A DNA stretch of 55,479 nt from CAZHOV01 sp964534315 (GTDB lineage Bacteria > Bacteroidota > Bacteroidia > Chitinophagales > Saprospiraceae): positions 1-55,479 of the forward strand of contig CAZHOV010000014.1 in the NCBI GenBank assembly GCA_964534315.1, written 5' to 3'. The notes beneath the pieces were generated by a model. The model saw nothing but the letters and a program-made list of their open reading frames with translations, was not told the origin of the DNA and did no database searches. Positions 24,729 through 33,214 of the stretch are shown here, piece by piece (position 1 is the first letter of the stretch; each line of letters starts with the position of its first letter). A program made the translations under genes and the position numbers.

Positions 24729-25649
24729 TTACTGAAGAATGACTTTTTCAATTGTAAACGTACCGCTGCTCCAGATTTTCAGGAAATACATACCTGTTTG
24801 CAAGTTTGACCAATCAATATCTTCTATCTGGTTGACTACCGTATAAATTCTTCCCAGCTTATCGAATAATTCTATCTTATCAACAGGAGGATTATTTAGT
24901 AAAAGAAGCGTTTGGCCTTTATGAAGGGGATTAGGATAAAGACGGACCCGATCGACTAATTTTAATGCCGGGGTGCTTGAGGCTGCGGAAGAAGGAATAA
25001 AGCGATAGACTGTTCCCTCCTCGGGAGTCCCTGTTATAGGTGCGTCGAATGTGGTAAATACAGTCGGAGCAGCGGGATCTCCGGTGAGATAAATTGTCTC
25101 TTCTGGCGGAGGCCCCGTCTTAAACAATCCGAACAGTGCTCCGGTTTCCAGACAATAGGCAGCACCCGGCTGGGTAATTGAGGAAGGCCCTATTCGCATT
25201 TCAATTTGATTATTTTGTTCGTATAGCCAAAGTTGTGCATTCAAAAAATCATTGGTGGTCCCAAGAGAGTCCTGCTCGCAAAAGAAACCGGCATTTTTCC
25301 ATTCTATTTTAAAAATCTGGTTGCCGGGACTGCCATCTATTTTATAGGAAATGGGAGAATTGCCGGCTCCCCTGGCAACTAAATCAGCGTAAAAGACATC
25401 TATCCAGCCTGCCTGGAAAATGGCATAATCAGCAATGGTAATCGTATCTGTTGGAATTCCGAAAAACGACAAGGTAAAACCAAGGGGGACATCAAATTCA
25501 TCATCGTCCCAATTGAGATTGTCTGTCAGATTGGTAGCGTTGGTCAGGTCTTCATAAGGCGCCTGATCAAGTTGAAAATCATAGGATTGAGCAAAAAAAG
25601 TAACAGGAAATAAAAGTGAAAATAAAAAACAAAAGCAAGATGTTTTCAT
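24729..25649 (-). CDS. Secreted protein with T9SS type A sorting domain
   Basis: The start is placed at ATG 25649, directly before a signal peptide (FLFSLLFPVTFFAQ). The longer frame upstream would begin at TTG and hides the signal. The mature protein is a beta-rich domain of about 210 residues without a recognised family, containing FGIPTDTITIADYAIFQAGWIDVFYADL. The C-terminal sorting domain begins at VRLYPNPLHKGQTLLL and ends in GMYFLKIWSSGTFTIEKVILQ. It is expected on the cell surface or in the medium. It is divergently transcribed from the PPOX gene. Confidence 0.82.
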   Translation of the reverse strand: MKTSCFCFLFSLLFPVTFFAQSYDFQLDQAPYEDLTNATNLTDNLNWDDDEFDVPLGFTLSFFGIPTDTITIADYAIFQAGWIDVFYADLVARGAGNSPISYKIDGSPGNQIFKIEWKNAGFFCEQDSLGTTNDFLNAQLWLYEQNNQIEMRIGPSSITQPGAAYCLETGALFGLFKTGPPPEETIYLTGDPAAPTVFTTFDAPITGTPEEGTVYRFIPSSAASSTPALKLVDRVRLYPNPLHKGQTLLLLNNPPVDKIELFDKLGRIYTVVNQIEDIDWSNLQTGMYFLKIWSSGTFTIEKVILQ

Positions 25650-25756
25650 GGAGGAAATTTTTTCTAAAGGTAAAAGGTTTTTCTCACCGTTAAAAGTAAT
25701 TGCAAAAAATGAGATCAATTTTGGCAACTACCCGAGCGGAAGAATGTTAGAAACAT

Positions 25757-26326
25757 ATGGAATTTTTTAACAAACAAGATACTCCACAAGAGATTTTAAA
25801 GCGCCTTGAAAAGGAACTATTAAGGGGCGTACATGATGGAAAGCATCCTTTCAGGTATGTCTATTTGTCTACCGCCTCTGACAATACCCCCTCCGGAAGG
25901 ATGGTAGTATTGAGGGGATATGATGCAGAACGAAATTTCTGGATTTACACGGATAGCAGGACACAAAAAGTACGCCAGCTAAAGGAAAATCCGATGGCTC
26001 ATCTCGTATTTTATCATCAACGCAAGAAATTACAGATCAGGGTTTCGGGGAATGTCCAATTATTAAATAAAGCTAATCTAGAAGAAGACCTGGGAAAGAA
26101 AACGGACGACTATTTGAGGAAAGATTACACCTCCACGCTAGCCCCCGGGACGCCGGTAGATGACCCGGAACGGGCTCATTCCTGGGAGGCTGAGCACTCT
26201 TATTTTTTGGCTATTAAGTTGATGGCTAGTTCAATAGAGGCTTTGCAGTTAGACCGATCGGGGCATTTGCGGATAAATTTTAAATTTCTAAACGGGGAAG
26301 TTATTCCAAATTGGCTAGTCCCTTAA
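25757..26326 (+). CDS. Pyridoxamine 5'-phosphate oxidase-like flavin-binding protein
   Basis: This split-barrel FMN-binding protein of 189 residues contains the PPOX signature elements. They are SGRMVVLRGYDAERNFWIYTDSRTQKVRQLKENPMAHLVFY, the strand KKLQIRVSGNVQLL and the C-terminal segment IEALQLDRSGHLRI. The pattern is closest to the Alr4036 type of PPOX proteins and not to PdxH, so true pyridoxal phosphate synthesis should not be assumed. The last codon and stop overlap the end of the convergent aspartic protease gene by 4 bp. Confidence 0.85.
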   Translation: MEFFNKQDTPQEILKRLEKELLRGVHDGKHPFRYVYLSTASDNTPSGRMVVLRGYDAERNFWIYTDSRTQKVRQLKENPMAHLVFYHQRKKLQIRVSGNVQLLNKANLEEDLGKKTDDYLRKDYTSTLAPGTPVDDPERAHSWEAEHSYFLAIKLMASSIEALQLDRSGHLRINFKFLNGEVIPNWLVP

Positions 26327-27177
26327 GAAGTTGGAAACCAGAAGTGAATTTGTTCGTTTTTAAAATCCAGTAATAGCTTGGCTTGCTGAAAAAACGGAGC
26401 GCCAAAAATTCCTTGTATAGGGGTCGGGCAAAATTGTTCTCGCAGGTCAATCATCAGGTATTTCATGGGCGCTTCGAGCACCCGGTCATTCAGTTGAAGG
26501 CCACCCTCGCTTCTGGCAGTTACCATTTGACTTTCCTGATTTAACCCGGTTAGCTTGAATTGTTTTAGAGATTGATCAGCTTTTAGTGGAAGAATGCCCT
26601 TTTGTATAATATTAATCTTTGATCCCGTATCCAGCCCGAATAACAATTTTTCCCCGTTTAGTCGGACTTGCAGGCAGACCAAATCTCCGTTCATGATCAA
26701 GGGCAAGGACAAGTCTGGCATTGCAGAGAGTAGATATCCTCCATTTTCTAAAAGTTTTACTTCGTCGTTTGAGAAATCAATCAACAAGGCGTGATCTTTG
26801 AGGATGTCCATTCCGATTAGGCCGATTATTTGTTCGTTGAGTAGTTGTTCGTAGTGAGTAAGATCAATTGTCAGAGCAGTTACCTTCTTAATCGTTATAT
26901 TTTTCCACTCGAAATTCTTAGCTGTAATAGAGGAAAAGGGGCAATCACCTGTTAATGTTTGTCCTGATACGGGACCTGCGCTATTTTTAAAAATCCGGTT
27001 ATTCAGAATTAGGTTTGGTGCTCCGCTATCCAGAATAAAGAACCCTTCTACACTATTTATTTTGGCTTTGGTTAGGATTAGATTTTGTTGAATCACAAAA
27101 TCTCTGGGCAAATGCAAGGTGCTTTGCGCCTGTAATTGCTGGATTAAAATCAATGCCAGGATTATTCTCTTCATCAC
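26323..27177 (-). CDS. Secreted retropepsin-like aspartic protease, two lobes
   Basis: A signal peptide (IILALILIQQLQAQ) is followed by two aspartic-protease lobes in one chain. Lobe 1 has FFILDSGAPNLIL with Asp50. Lobe 2 has LLFGLDTGSKINII with Asp183, so both catalytic D-S/T-G triplets are present. IIGLIGMDIL and IQGIFGAPFF are the paired flap-end motifs of each lobe. The arrangement suits a periplasmic or outer membrane protease of the retropepsin-like clan seen in Bacteroidota. The substrate is unknown. Confidence 0.85.
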   Translation of the reverse strand: MMKRIILALILIQQLQAQSTLHLPRDFVIQQNLILTKAKINSVEGFFILDSGAPNLILNNRIFKNSAGPVSGQTLTGDCPFSSITAKNFEWKNITIKKVTALTIDLTHYEQLLNEQIIGLIGMDILKDHALLIDFSNDEVKLLENGGYLLSAMPDLSLPLIMNGDLVCLQVRLNGEKLLFGLDTGSKINIIQKGILPLKADQSLKQFKLTGLNQESQMVTARSEGGLQLNDRVLEAPMKYLMIDLREQFCPTPIQGIFGAPFFQQAKLLLDFKNEQIHFWFPTS

Positions 27178-27555
27178 TTTTCAATTTTTTTTAAAGGTCG
27201 TGTAGGACACTTTTTAATTGGGCATAGCAAATAAAGATACGAATAACTTGAGGTAATTTCAACGATTTGGAAGAAAATCGGCTTTTGGGGCTTTACAATG
27301 GAGGTAAGAATTAGAAGCTACAAAAGGGGATTGGTTTTGAAAGCAAAGGGTTACTCAATGTCATTAAGAGGTAATAATCGAAGAGAATATGCTCTTTTTT
27401 AAAAAAAATCGACAAATATTCAAGAAATGATAGCATAACTATTTTAAAAATTAATAAAACATCTTTAGATTTGATATAAACAATATTAATGGATTGCAGT
27501 TATGATCAAGTTGACGAAAAGCTTCTTTTTAAAAATCAGTAAAAATTACTAATAT
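27178..27555. other. Divergent intergenic region upstream of the SulP gene
   Basis: In 378 bp without a supported gene, the best signal is TAGATTTG at 27466-27473, a TAnnTTTG box about 80 bases ahead of the SulP start. A 34-codon Arg-rich frame (27298-27402) exists but has no support. Confidence 0.4.
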
Positions 27556-29160
27556 ATGGAGTTTGATAAAACATTAGAGCACGGTATTCTTGCAAACTTA
27601 AAGAATGACTTACCGGCTAGTATTGTGGTATTTTTGGTTGCCGTACCGCTTTGTTTAGGAATTGCATTGGCATCCGGTGCGCCACTTTTTTCCGGTATTA
27701 TTGCAGGAATTGTCGGTGGGATTGTAGTAGGGGTTTTGAGTGGTTCCCACGTGGGCGTTAGTGGACCTGCAGCGGGATTAGCCGTTATCGTACTCACCGC
27801 TATCCAGGATTTGGGAGCATTTGAGATCTTTTTGTCGGCCGTTGTTTTAGCAGGGGTAATTCAGTTGGTGCTGGGCTTTTTGAAAGCGGGTATTATAGGA
27901 TATTACTTTCCTTCCAGCGTGATCAAGGGCATGCTTTCCGGTATTGGAATTATCATCATTCTCAAGCAGATGCCTCATGCATTTGGTTATGATAAAAATT
28001 ACGAAGGTAGTTTGCAGTTTGCACAACCGGATGGTCATAATACGCTGAGTGAGTTGTATTATATGTTCGAAGCGATAAGCCCTGGAGCTACCATCATTGC
28101 ACTGCTTTCTGTAGGGATTTTGGTCCTTTGGGAGCGTCCGTTCATGAAACGGATTTCTGTCTTTCAGATCATCCAGGGACCTTTGGTGGTCGTTGCTTTA
28201 GGTATTTTATTGAACGTGGTTTTTTCCGGTATTGAAGGCTTTGCGTTAACATCCTCACAGGTCGTGAATATTCCGGTAGCCAATTCTTTTAGTGAAATAT
28301 TCGGGTTATTTACCCTTCCTGATTTTTCCCGTGTTTTCACTCCTGAGATACTCTTAATTGGAGCTACGATCGCTGTAGTTGCCAGTCTGGAAACACTCCT
28401 TTGTTTAGAAGCTACTGATAAGTTGGATCCCTACAAAAGGGTAACGCCTACGAACAGAGAATTAAAAGCGCAGGGTGTTGGAAATATGCTTTCGGGCCTG
28501 ATTGGTGGTTTACCCGTGACCCAGGTGATCGTTCGTAGTTCTGCAAATATTCAGTCTGGAGGTAGAACAAAAGCTGCAGCTATATTTCATGGTATTATTT
28601 TATTAGTGTGTGCGATATCCATTCCGGTCGTGTTGAATCTTATACCCCTTGCCAGTCTGGCAGCTATTCTATTTGTGGTAGGATTTAAGTTGGCAAAGCC
28701 TTCCTTATTCCGGTCTATTTACAAGCAGGGCAGAGCGCAGTTTATTCCGTTTGTTGTGACCATTTTGGGAATTGTCTTCACTGATTTATTAATTGGCATT
28801 GGAATGGGATTGATGGTTGCTATTTTTTACATTCTTTACAACAACTACAAGCGTCCTTACTTCTTTTACCTGGAAAACCATAAGGAAGGAACACCCTGGC
28901 GTATTGAATTGTCGGAGGAAGTCACCTTTTTAAATAAAGCAAGTATTTTACGAACGTTGGGTCAGATTCCAGAGCATTCCAAAGTGATCATAGATGCCTC
29001 AAAATCAGTAAATATTGATTTGGATGTGATCGAAATCATAGAAGATTTTAAAAATAGTGCCGTACATAGGGACATTGACGTAGAAATTATTGAAAAGGAT
29101 GAGGCCCGCTCCGGCACTAAACCTGTCAAGGAGTTTGAGACGATTGTCAATGCCAATTAA
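27556..29160 (+). CDS. SulP-family anion transporter, probable bicarbonate importer
   Basis: This 534-residue membrane protein has the SulP core of about 12-14 helices. Near the start is IVVFLVAVPLCLGIALASGAPLFSGI, followed by SGPAAGLAVIVLTAI and GLIGGLPVTQVIVRSSANIQSGGRTK. A short C-terminal STAS-like domain (about 455-520) contains VIIDASKSVNIDLDVIEII. SulP transporters move sulfate, bicarbonate or other anions. A beta-carbonic anhydrase gene follows 37 bp later, an association that points to bicarbonate and proton coupling, as in BicA-like systems. Substrate is therefore inferred from context. Confidence 0.92.
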   Translation: MEFDKTLEHGILANLKNDLPASIVVFLVAVPLCLGIALASGAPLFSGIIAGIVGGIVVGVLSGSHVGVSGPAAGLAVIVLTAIQDLGAFEIFLSAVVLAGVIQLVLGFLKAGIIGYYFPSSVIKGMLSGIGIIIILKQMPHAFGYDKNYEGSLQFAQPDGHNTLSELYYMFEAISPGATIIALLSVGILVLWERPFMKRISVFQIIQGPLVVVALGILLNVVFSGIEGFALTSSQVVNIPVANSFSEIFGLFTLPDFSRVFTPEILLIGATIAVVASLETLLCLEATDKLDPYKRVTPTNRELKAQGVGNMLSGLIGGLPVTQVIVRSSANIQSGGRTKAAAIFHGIILLVCAISIPVVLNLIPLASLAAILFVVGFKLAKPSLFRSIYKQGRAQFIPFVVTILGIVFTDLLIGIGMGLMVAIFYILYNNYKRPYFFYLENHKEGTPWRIELSEEVTFLNKASILRTLGQIPEHSKVIIDASKSVNIDLDVIEIIEDFKNSAVHRDIDVEIIEKDEARSGTKPVKEFETIVNAN

Positions 29161-29197
29161 ACACATAAATTAATTTTCCGAGGAATTAATTCAAAAA

Positions 29198-29851
29198 ATG
29201 ATTTACATGGAAGAAAAGTATAATTCTCCGATCACGCAAACCAAAAAGACACAATCCGAAATAAAGCCCGCCGAGGCTGTAGAGTTATTAAAGGCAGGTA
29301 ATGAGCGATTTTTACAAAAAAAGCAACTCACCAGGGACTTGAACGCACAGGTATTACAGACAAGTACGGGGCAGTTCCCGTTTGCCGCTGTACTAAGCTG
29401 TATTGACTCGCGGGTGCCGGTTGAAGTAATTTTCGATCAGGGGATTGGAGATATTTTCAGTGCGCGGGTCGCCGGAAATTTTATTAATGAAGATATTTTA
29501 GGGAGCCTCGAATATTCCTGCAAAGTAGCCGGATCCAAAGCGGTCGTCGTACTAGGTCATACTTCCTGCGGTGCCGTTAAAGGTGCTTGCGACCATGTAA
29601 AACTCGGTAATATCACTTCTATGCTCGACAAGATCATGCCGGCGGTAGATGCAGTAGAAACGCCTGAAGGCGCAGATCGCAGCTCCTCCAATATTGATTT
29701 TGTCAATCAGGTAGTTGAAAAAAATGTGGAGTTTGCCCTGCGGGATATCAATAAAAAAAGCCCGGTATTAAAACAAATGCTGGAAAACGGTGAAATTGAA
29801 ATCGTCGGCGCGGTCTATGACGTCAAATCCGGGAAAGTTTCGTTTTTGTAA
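29198..29851 (+). CDS. Beta-class carbonic anhydrase
   Basis: This enzyme of 217 residues has all zinc ligands of the beta class: Cys68 in CIDSRVP, His121 and Cys124 in GHTSCGAVKGA. The Asp70-Arg72 pair controls access to the zinc. It interconverts carbon dioxide and bicarbonate in the cytoplasm. The gene lies directly behind the SulP transporter, and the two probably work as an uptake-and-conversion pair. The start is ATG 29198, with an alternative ATG three codons later. Confidence 0.94.
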   Translation: MIYMEEKYNSPITQTKKTQSEIKPAEAVELLKAGNERFLQKKQLTRDLNAQVLQTSTGQFPFAAVLSCIDSRVPVEVIFDQGIGDIFSARVAGNFINEDILGSLEYSCKVAGSKAVVVLGHTSCGAVKGACDHVKLGNITSMLDKIMPAVDAVETPEGADRSSSNIDFVNQVVEKNVEFALRDINKKSPVLKQMLENGEIEIVGAVYDVKSGKVSFL

Positions 29852-30056
29852 GGAATAAATGAAAGGTGCAAAGGTAGAACGGTATAATCGCACAAACTGA
29901 CTTTTTTGGGAGAAACGTTGGCTTTACTATTTGGTCTTCATCATAACCCCTAAAGTCAATAGGTCGTTATATCGTTTTTCTTCACCCCTATAACCCTACA
30001 AGCTATAATCTACTATTCTTTCCACTTTCCAACTTTCCACTTTCTACTTCCCACCC
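29852..30056. other. Non-coding stretch before the octamer array
   Basis: About 205 bp between the carbonic anhydrase gene and the octamer array. The last 50 bp already show CT-rich ACTTTCC-type heptads (30015-30050). No terminator or gene was recognised. Confidence 0.4.
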
Positions 30057-30556
30057 CCTCTTTTCCTCTTTTCCCATTTTCCAAATTTCCCATTTTCCTC
30101 TTTTCCAAATTTCCAAATTTCCTCTTTTCCTCTTTTCCTCTTTTCCAAATTTCCCATTTTCCCATTTTCCCATTTTCCTCTTTTCCCATTTTCCCATTTT
30201 CCAAATTTCCCATTTTCCCATTTTCCAAATTTCCTCTTTTCCCATTTTCCCATTTTCCAAATTTCCCATTTTCCAAATTTCCTCTTTTCCCATTTTCCCA
30301 TTTTCCCATTTTCCTCTTTTCCAAATTTCCCATTTTCCCATTTTCCCATTTTCCCATTTTCCAAATTTCCTCTTTTCCCATTTTCCCATTTTCCAANNNN
30401 NNNNNNNNNNNNNNNNNNNNNNNNNNNNNNNNNNNNNNNNNNNNNNNNNNNNNNNNNNNNNNNNNNNNNNNNNNNNNNNNNNNNNNNNNNNNNNNNATTT
30501 CCCATTTTCCAAATTTCCTCTTTTCCCATTTTCCCATTTTCCTCTTTTCCATTTTC
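30057..30556. repeat. Array of three interchangeable 8-base words, with a scaffold gap
   Basis: Outside the gap nearly every base belongs to one of three octamers, CCCATTTT, CCAAATTT or CCTCTTTT, joined head to tail in constant phase but in non-periodic order. More than 40 words are visible on the left side and a few on the right. The array ends at about 30545, where a unit loses one base. On the minus strand the array has no stop codon in any frame, which creates long spurious reading frames rich in Lys, Trp, Glu and Gly. The N run at 30397-30496 shows the assembler could not resolve it. Confidence 0.95.
30397..30496. other. Scaffold gap of 100 N
   Basis: Exactly 100 N lie inside the octamer array. 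The number is conventional, so the true array length is unknown. Confidence 0.98.
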
Positions 30557-30581
30557 CTTTATCTCCTATTCCCCAACTTTC

Positions 30582-30589
30582 CTTATTTT
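30582..30589 (+). promoter_or_regulatory. Possible TAnnTTTG promoter box of icd
   Basis: TATTTTTG lies only six bases before the icd start codon, so the transcript would be almost leaderless, as proposed for lepA. No clear upstream TTG box is seen because the octamer array ends just before it. Confidence 0.35.
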
Positions 30590-30595
30590 TGCGTC

Positions 30596-32050
30596 ATGGA
30601 AAAAACAAACATTGCATTTTCAATGGGAGACGGGATCGGACCAGAGATTATGGCCTCTTGTCTCGAAATCATGAGGGCGGCAGCCGTACCCCTCGAATTT
30701 GAAGAAATTATTCTGGGCAAACAGCTCTACGAGCAAGGGCACTCCGGTATCCCAGACGAAACCTGGGATATTTTGACTAGGAATAAAATATTTCTCAAAG
30801 CCCCTGTGATGACCCCTCAGGGAGGAGGATATAAGAGCCTTACCGTATCGATCAGAAGCACCTTGGGCACCTTTGCCAACGTGCGACCGGTAAAGTCTTT
30901 TTTCCCTTATGTAAACAACAACTTCCCTAATTTAGACCTTATCGTTATCCGCGAAAACGAGGAAGACCTCTATGCCGGAATCGAACACCAGCAAACCGCT
31001 GAAGTCGTTCAATGCCTTAAATTGGTCTCCAGACCGGGCTGCGAGCGCATCATCTGCTATGCCTTCGAATATGCCAAGGCGTACGGAAGAAAAAAGGTGA
31101 CCTGCATGACCAAAGATAACATCATGAAGCAAACCGACGGGTTGTTTCATAAAGTGTTTGACGAGGTTAAGACCGACTATCCTGAAATAGAAAGCGATCA
31201 TTACATTATTGATATCGGTTCTGCGCGACTGGCGCACCGTCCCGAGCAGTTTGATGTGATCGTTACCTTGAATTTATATGGCGATATCATCTCGGATATC
31301 ACAGCTGAGGTGTCTGGCTCCGTAGGATTGGGCGGCTCTGCTAATGTAGGCGAAGATTTTGCTATGTTCGAAGCCATTCACGGAGCAGCTCCTGATATTG
31401 CCGGTAAGGACATAGCCAATCCAAGCGGTGTGATTCATGCTGCAGCGATGATGCTCTCCCATTTAGGATTGCCTGAATATGCCCGGACCATCATTGGAGC
31501 CCTGTATAAAACTATTGAAGAAGGAATTCATACCGGCGATATTAAAGGGGAATATACCAAGCATATGGTGGGAACAAAAGCATTTACCAAAGAGGTTATT
31601 GCACGACTAGGCGAAATGCCTAAACAGTTGGAAGTGCCTGCATATGCCAGCCTTACCATTCCTGCTCAAAAATGGGATTCCCATCCCGAACAAAAGGAAT
31701 TAGTAGGCATAGATGTCTTTCTAGATTGGAACGAAGAGGCTAGAGATCCTGAAACACTTGGTCAATTGCTGGAGCAAATAGCGGATAATGGTTTGAAACT
31801 AAAAATGATCACCAATCGTGGCGTAAGCGTTTATCCGAATGCCCGCAAAGGAGCTTTTTGCACCGATCATTGGAGATGTCGCTTTATCTCTTCTCACACA
31901 GGAACCACTTCAACAAACAAACTAGATTATAAAACCATTCTCGACTTACTCCATAAACTAGGAGACCATGGTTTTAATTTTATCAAAACAGAACATCTCT
32001 ATGACTTTAATGGTAAACGAGGATACTCATTAGCAATGGGAGAAAATTAA
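30596..32050 (+). CDS. icd: Isocitrate dehydrogenase (NADP-type, long bacterial form)
   Basis: This 484-residue enzyme of the isocitrate/isopropylmalate dehydrogenase family begins with FSMGDGIGPEIM. It contains the substrate-binding RENEEDLYAGIEH, the active-site Lys/Tyr region, and SVGLGGSANVGEDFAMFEAIHGAAPDIAGKDIANPSG. The extra C-terminal domain of about 140 residues, after VGTKAFTKEVI, is the hallmark of the Thermus/Rickettsia-type enzyme. It catalyses oxidative decarboxylation of isocitrate to 2-oxoglutarate in the TCA cycle. Coenzyme choice is assigned from family habit. The gene stands alone between the octamer array and a small membrane protein gene. Confidence 0.92.
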   Translation: MEKTNIAFSMGDGIGPEIMASCLEIMRAAAVPLEFEEIILGKQLYEQGHSGIPDETWDILTRNKIFLKAPVMTPQGGGYKSLTVSIRSTLGTFANVRPVKSFFPYVNNNFPNLDLIVIRENEEDLYAGIEHQQTAEVVQCLKLVSRPGCERIICYAFEYAKAYGRKKVTCMTKDNIMKQTDGLFHKVFDEVKTDYPEIESDHYIIDIGSARLAHRPEQFDVIVTLNLYGDIISDITAEVSGSVGLGGSANVGEDFAMFEAIHGAAPDIAGKDIANPSGVIHAAAMMLSHLGLPEYARTIIGALYKTIEEGIHTGDIKGEYTKHMVGTKAFTKEVIARLGEMPKQLEVPAYASLTIPAQKWDSHPEQKELVGIDVFLDWNEEARDPETLGQLLEQIADNGLKLKMITNRGVSVYPNARKGAFCTDHWRCRFISSHTGTTSTNKLDYKTILDLLHKLGDHGFNFIKTEHLYDFNGKRGYSLAMGEN

Positions 32051-32132
32051 CGTTCGTCTATTCGTTTTTTATTCCCCAACTTTTATTTGTATTTTAAACC
32101 AACTTCTTTTTCACATCAAAACAAATCGAATT

Positions 32133-32408
32133 ATGTTTGGACTAATTTATTGGTTATTGATTGGATTGGCTGCGGGTGCCCTGGCCAAAATGCTTACGCC
32201 TCAACAAGAAAGTGGCGGTTGGATTTCTTCTATGATTGTAGGATTAATCGGGAGCATAATCGGTGGCTTTATTGCCCGGCTAACCGGCTTGAGCTACATT
32301 TTTGGGAGCGGTATCCTCGGAAGCCTGATCGTCGCAACAGGCGGAGCTTTCCTGGTCTTGTTCATCTACCACCGCTATCTGGCCGACAAAATGAACCTGA
32401 GACTGTAA
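32133..32408 (+). CDS. GlsB/YeaQ/YmgE-family small membrane protein
   Basis: This 91-residue protein with three hydrophobic segments matches the transglycosylase-associated/GlsB family: IYWLLIGLAAGALAKMLTP, then GGWISSMIVGLIGSIIGGFIARLTG, then a third helix GGAFLVLFIYHRYLA. Members are small inner membrane proteins linked to envelope or general stress responses, with no defined biochemical activity. It lies 82 bp behind icd, perhaps on its own transcript. Confidence 0.88.
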   Translation: MFGLIYWLLIGLAAGALAKMLTPQQESGGWISSMIVGLIGSIIGGFIARLTGLSYIFGSGILGSLIVATGGAFLVLFIYHRYLADKMNLRL

Positions 32409-32955
32409 TTCTTCAGGAGGACAAGATGCCCGGACGACCAGACGACAAGAGGACCGGAGGAAACGAACTAACGACTCAACAACAGACGTGAGGGGCGCTG
32501 CCCCGACACGTCATTAACCATGGTCTCCAGACCAATGCATTCAACCCAAGGGTAACCACTTTCTACTTTCTACTTTCTTACTTTCCCCTTTTTTCTGTCA
32601 ACAACCTAATGACTTATAATCTTAGGAGCAACCACAGAGACACAGAGAACTACAGTTATTTATTAATTTTGCCCCCATCTTTATTGGTATACTCCTAATC
32701 CCTAAAACCTTTTCCTAATTTCCTAATTTCCTCAACAACTAAACAAACCTTCCAACCTTCCAACCTTCTACCTTTCTACTTTCTACTTTCTACTTTTGAC
32801 TTTCCACTTTCCTAACCCCTTTTACCTAATTTCCTCAACACCTAAACAACTCAACAAACCTTCTCCTTTCCCCTTTCCACAACCTAAAAAAACAGATCCT
32901 TGCGTATAGCTATGCGTCAAATCGTTATCTTTACCCAAAATCAACACAGCTTACT
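32409..32955. other. Repeat-rich intergenic region, left of the truA island
   Basis: In 547 bp without a gene, a GC-richer part (32409-32500) includes GGGGCGCTGCCCC. The left arm of a long inverted repeat follows (32501-32559), then CT-rich arrays at 32557-32590 and 32700-32890 built from ACTTTCT, ACTTTCC and CCTTCCA heptads and CTAATTTC words. A short ACAGAGAC/ACAGAGA repeat sits at about 32633-32652. Confidence 0.7.
32501..32559 (+). repeat. Inverted repeat, left arm
   Basis: 59 bases beginning CCCCGACA and ending GGTAACCAC are the reverse complement of 34208-34266 with three mismatches. Within the arm, GGTCT and AGACC form a small internal palindrome. The homology runs on into the adjacent ACTTTCTACTTTC array. 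Confidence 0.9.
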
Positions 32956-33213
32956 ATGTCTATAGTTTTATTTATGCTGGTCATTGGGTGTATCTATATT
33001 GTGGCGAAAGTAGCTATACGCATATACAATCAATATCAGCATGTAGATGACGATGTGATGCGGGCCTTTATTTCTGGAAAACTAAGGGAATATGACAGTG
33101 ACGAGTATCGGAGGGTCATTTCGCATTTGGGATTGTGTAATAAGTGTCAGGAAAAGCTCAATAGAATGACTTTTGAAGATACGGAAGACGAAGTAGATCA
33201 AACCATTAGTTAA
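32956..33213 (+). CDS. Small membrane protein with a zf-HC2-like motif
   Basis: The 85 residues comprise one N-terminal transmembrane helix (IVLFMLVIGCIYIVAKVAI) and a cytoplasmic part. The latter carries HLGLCNKCQEKL, an exact H-x3-C-x2-C pattern as in zinc-binding anti-sigma factor domains. In classical anti-sigma factors the zinc motif precedes the membrane helix, so the order here is reversed. No sigma factor gene is adjacent. The stop is one base before the TTG start of truA, indicating coupled translation. The function is unknown. Confidence 0.7.
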   Translation: MSIVLFMLVIGCIYIVAKVAIRIYNQYQHVDDDVMRAFISGKLREYDSDEYRRVISHLGLCNKCQEKLNRMTFEDTEDEVDQTIS

Positions 33214-33214
33214 T

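Noticed and set aside
27298..27402. 34-codon Arg-rich ORF in the intergenic region before the SulP gene
   Set aside because: No signal peptide, motif or start context supports it, and it overlaps the likely promoter area. Chance is the simplest explanation.
30003..30552. Three overlapping minus-strand reading frames of 160-180 codons rich in Lys, Trp, Glu, Gly and Met
   Set aside because: They are a by-product of an 8-base array without stop codons in any frame, run through a gap of N, and resemble no protein.
32087..32491. 134-codon plus-strand frame overlapping the GlsB-type gene
   Set aside because: It overlaps a recognised family member in another frame, and its composition (many Arg, Asn, Trp, no domain) is typical of a shadow frame.
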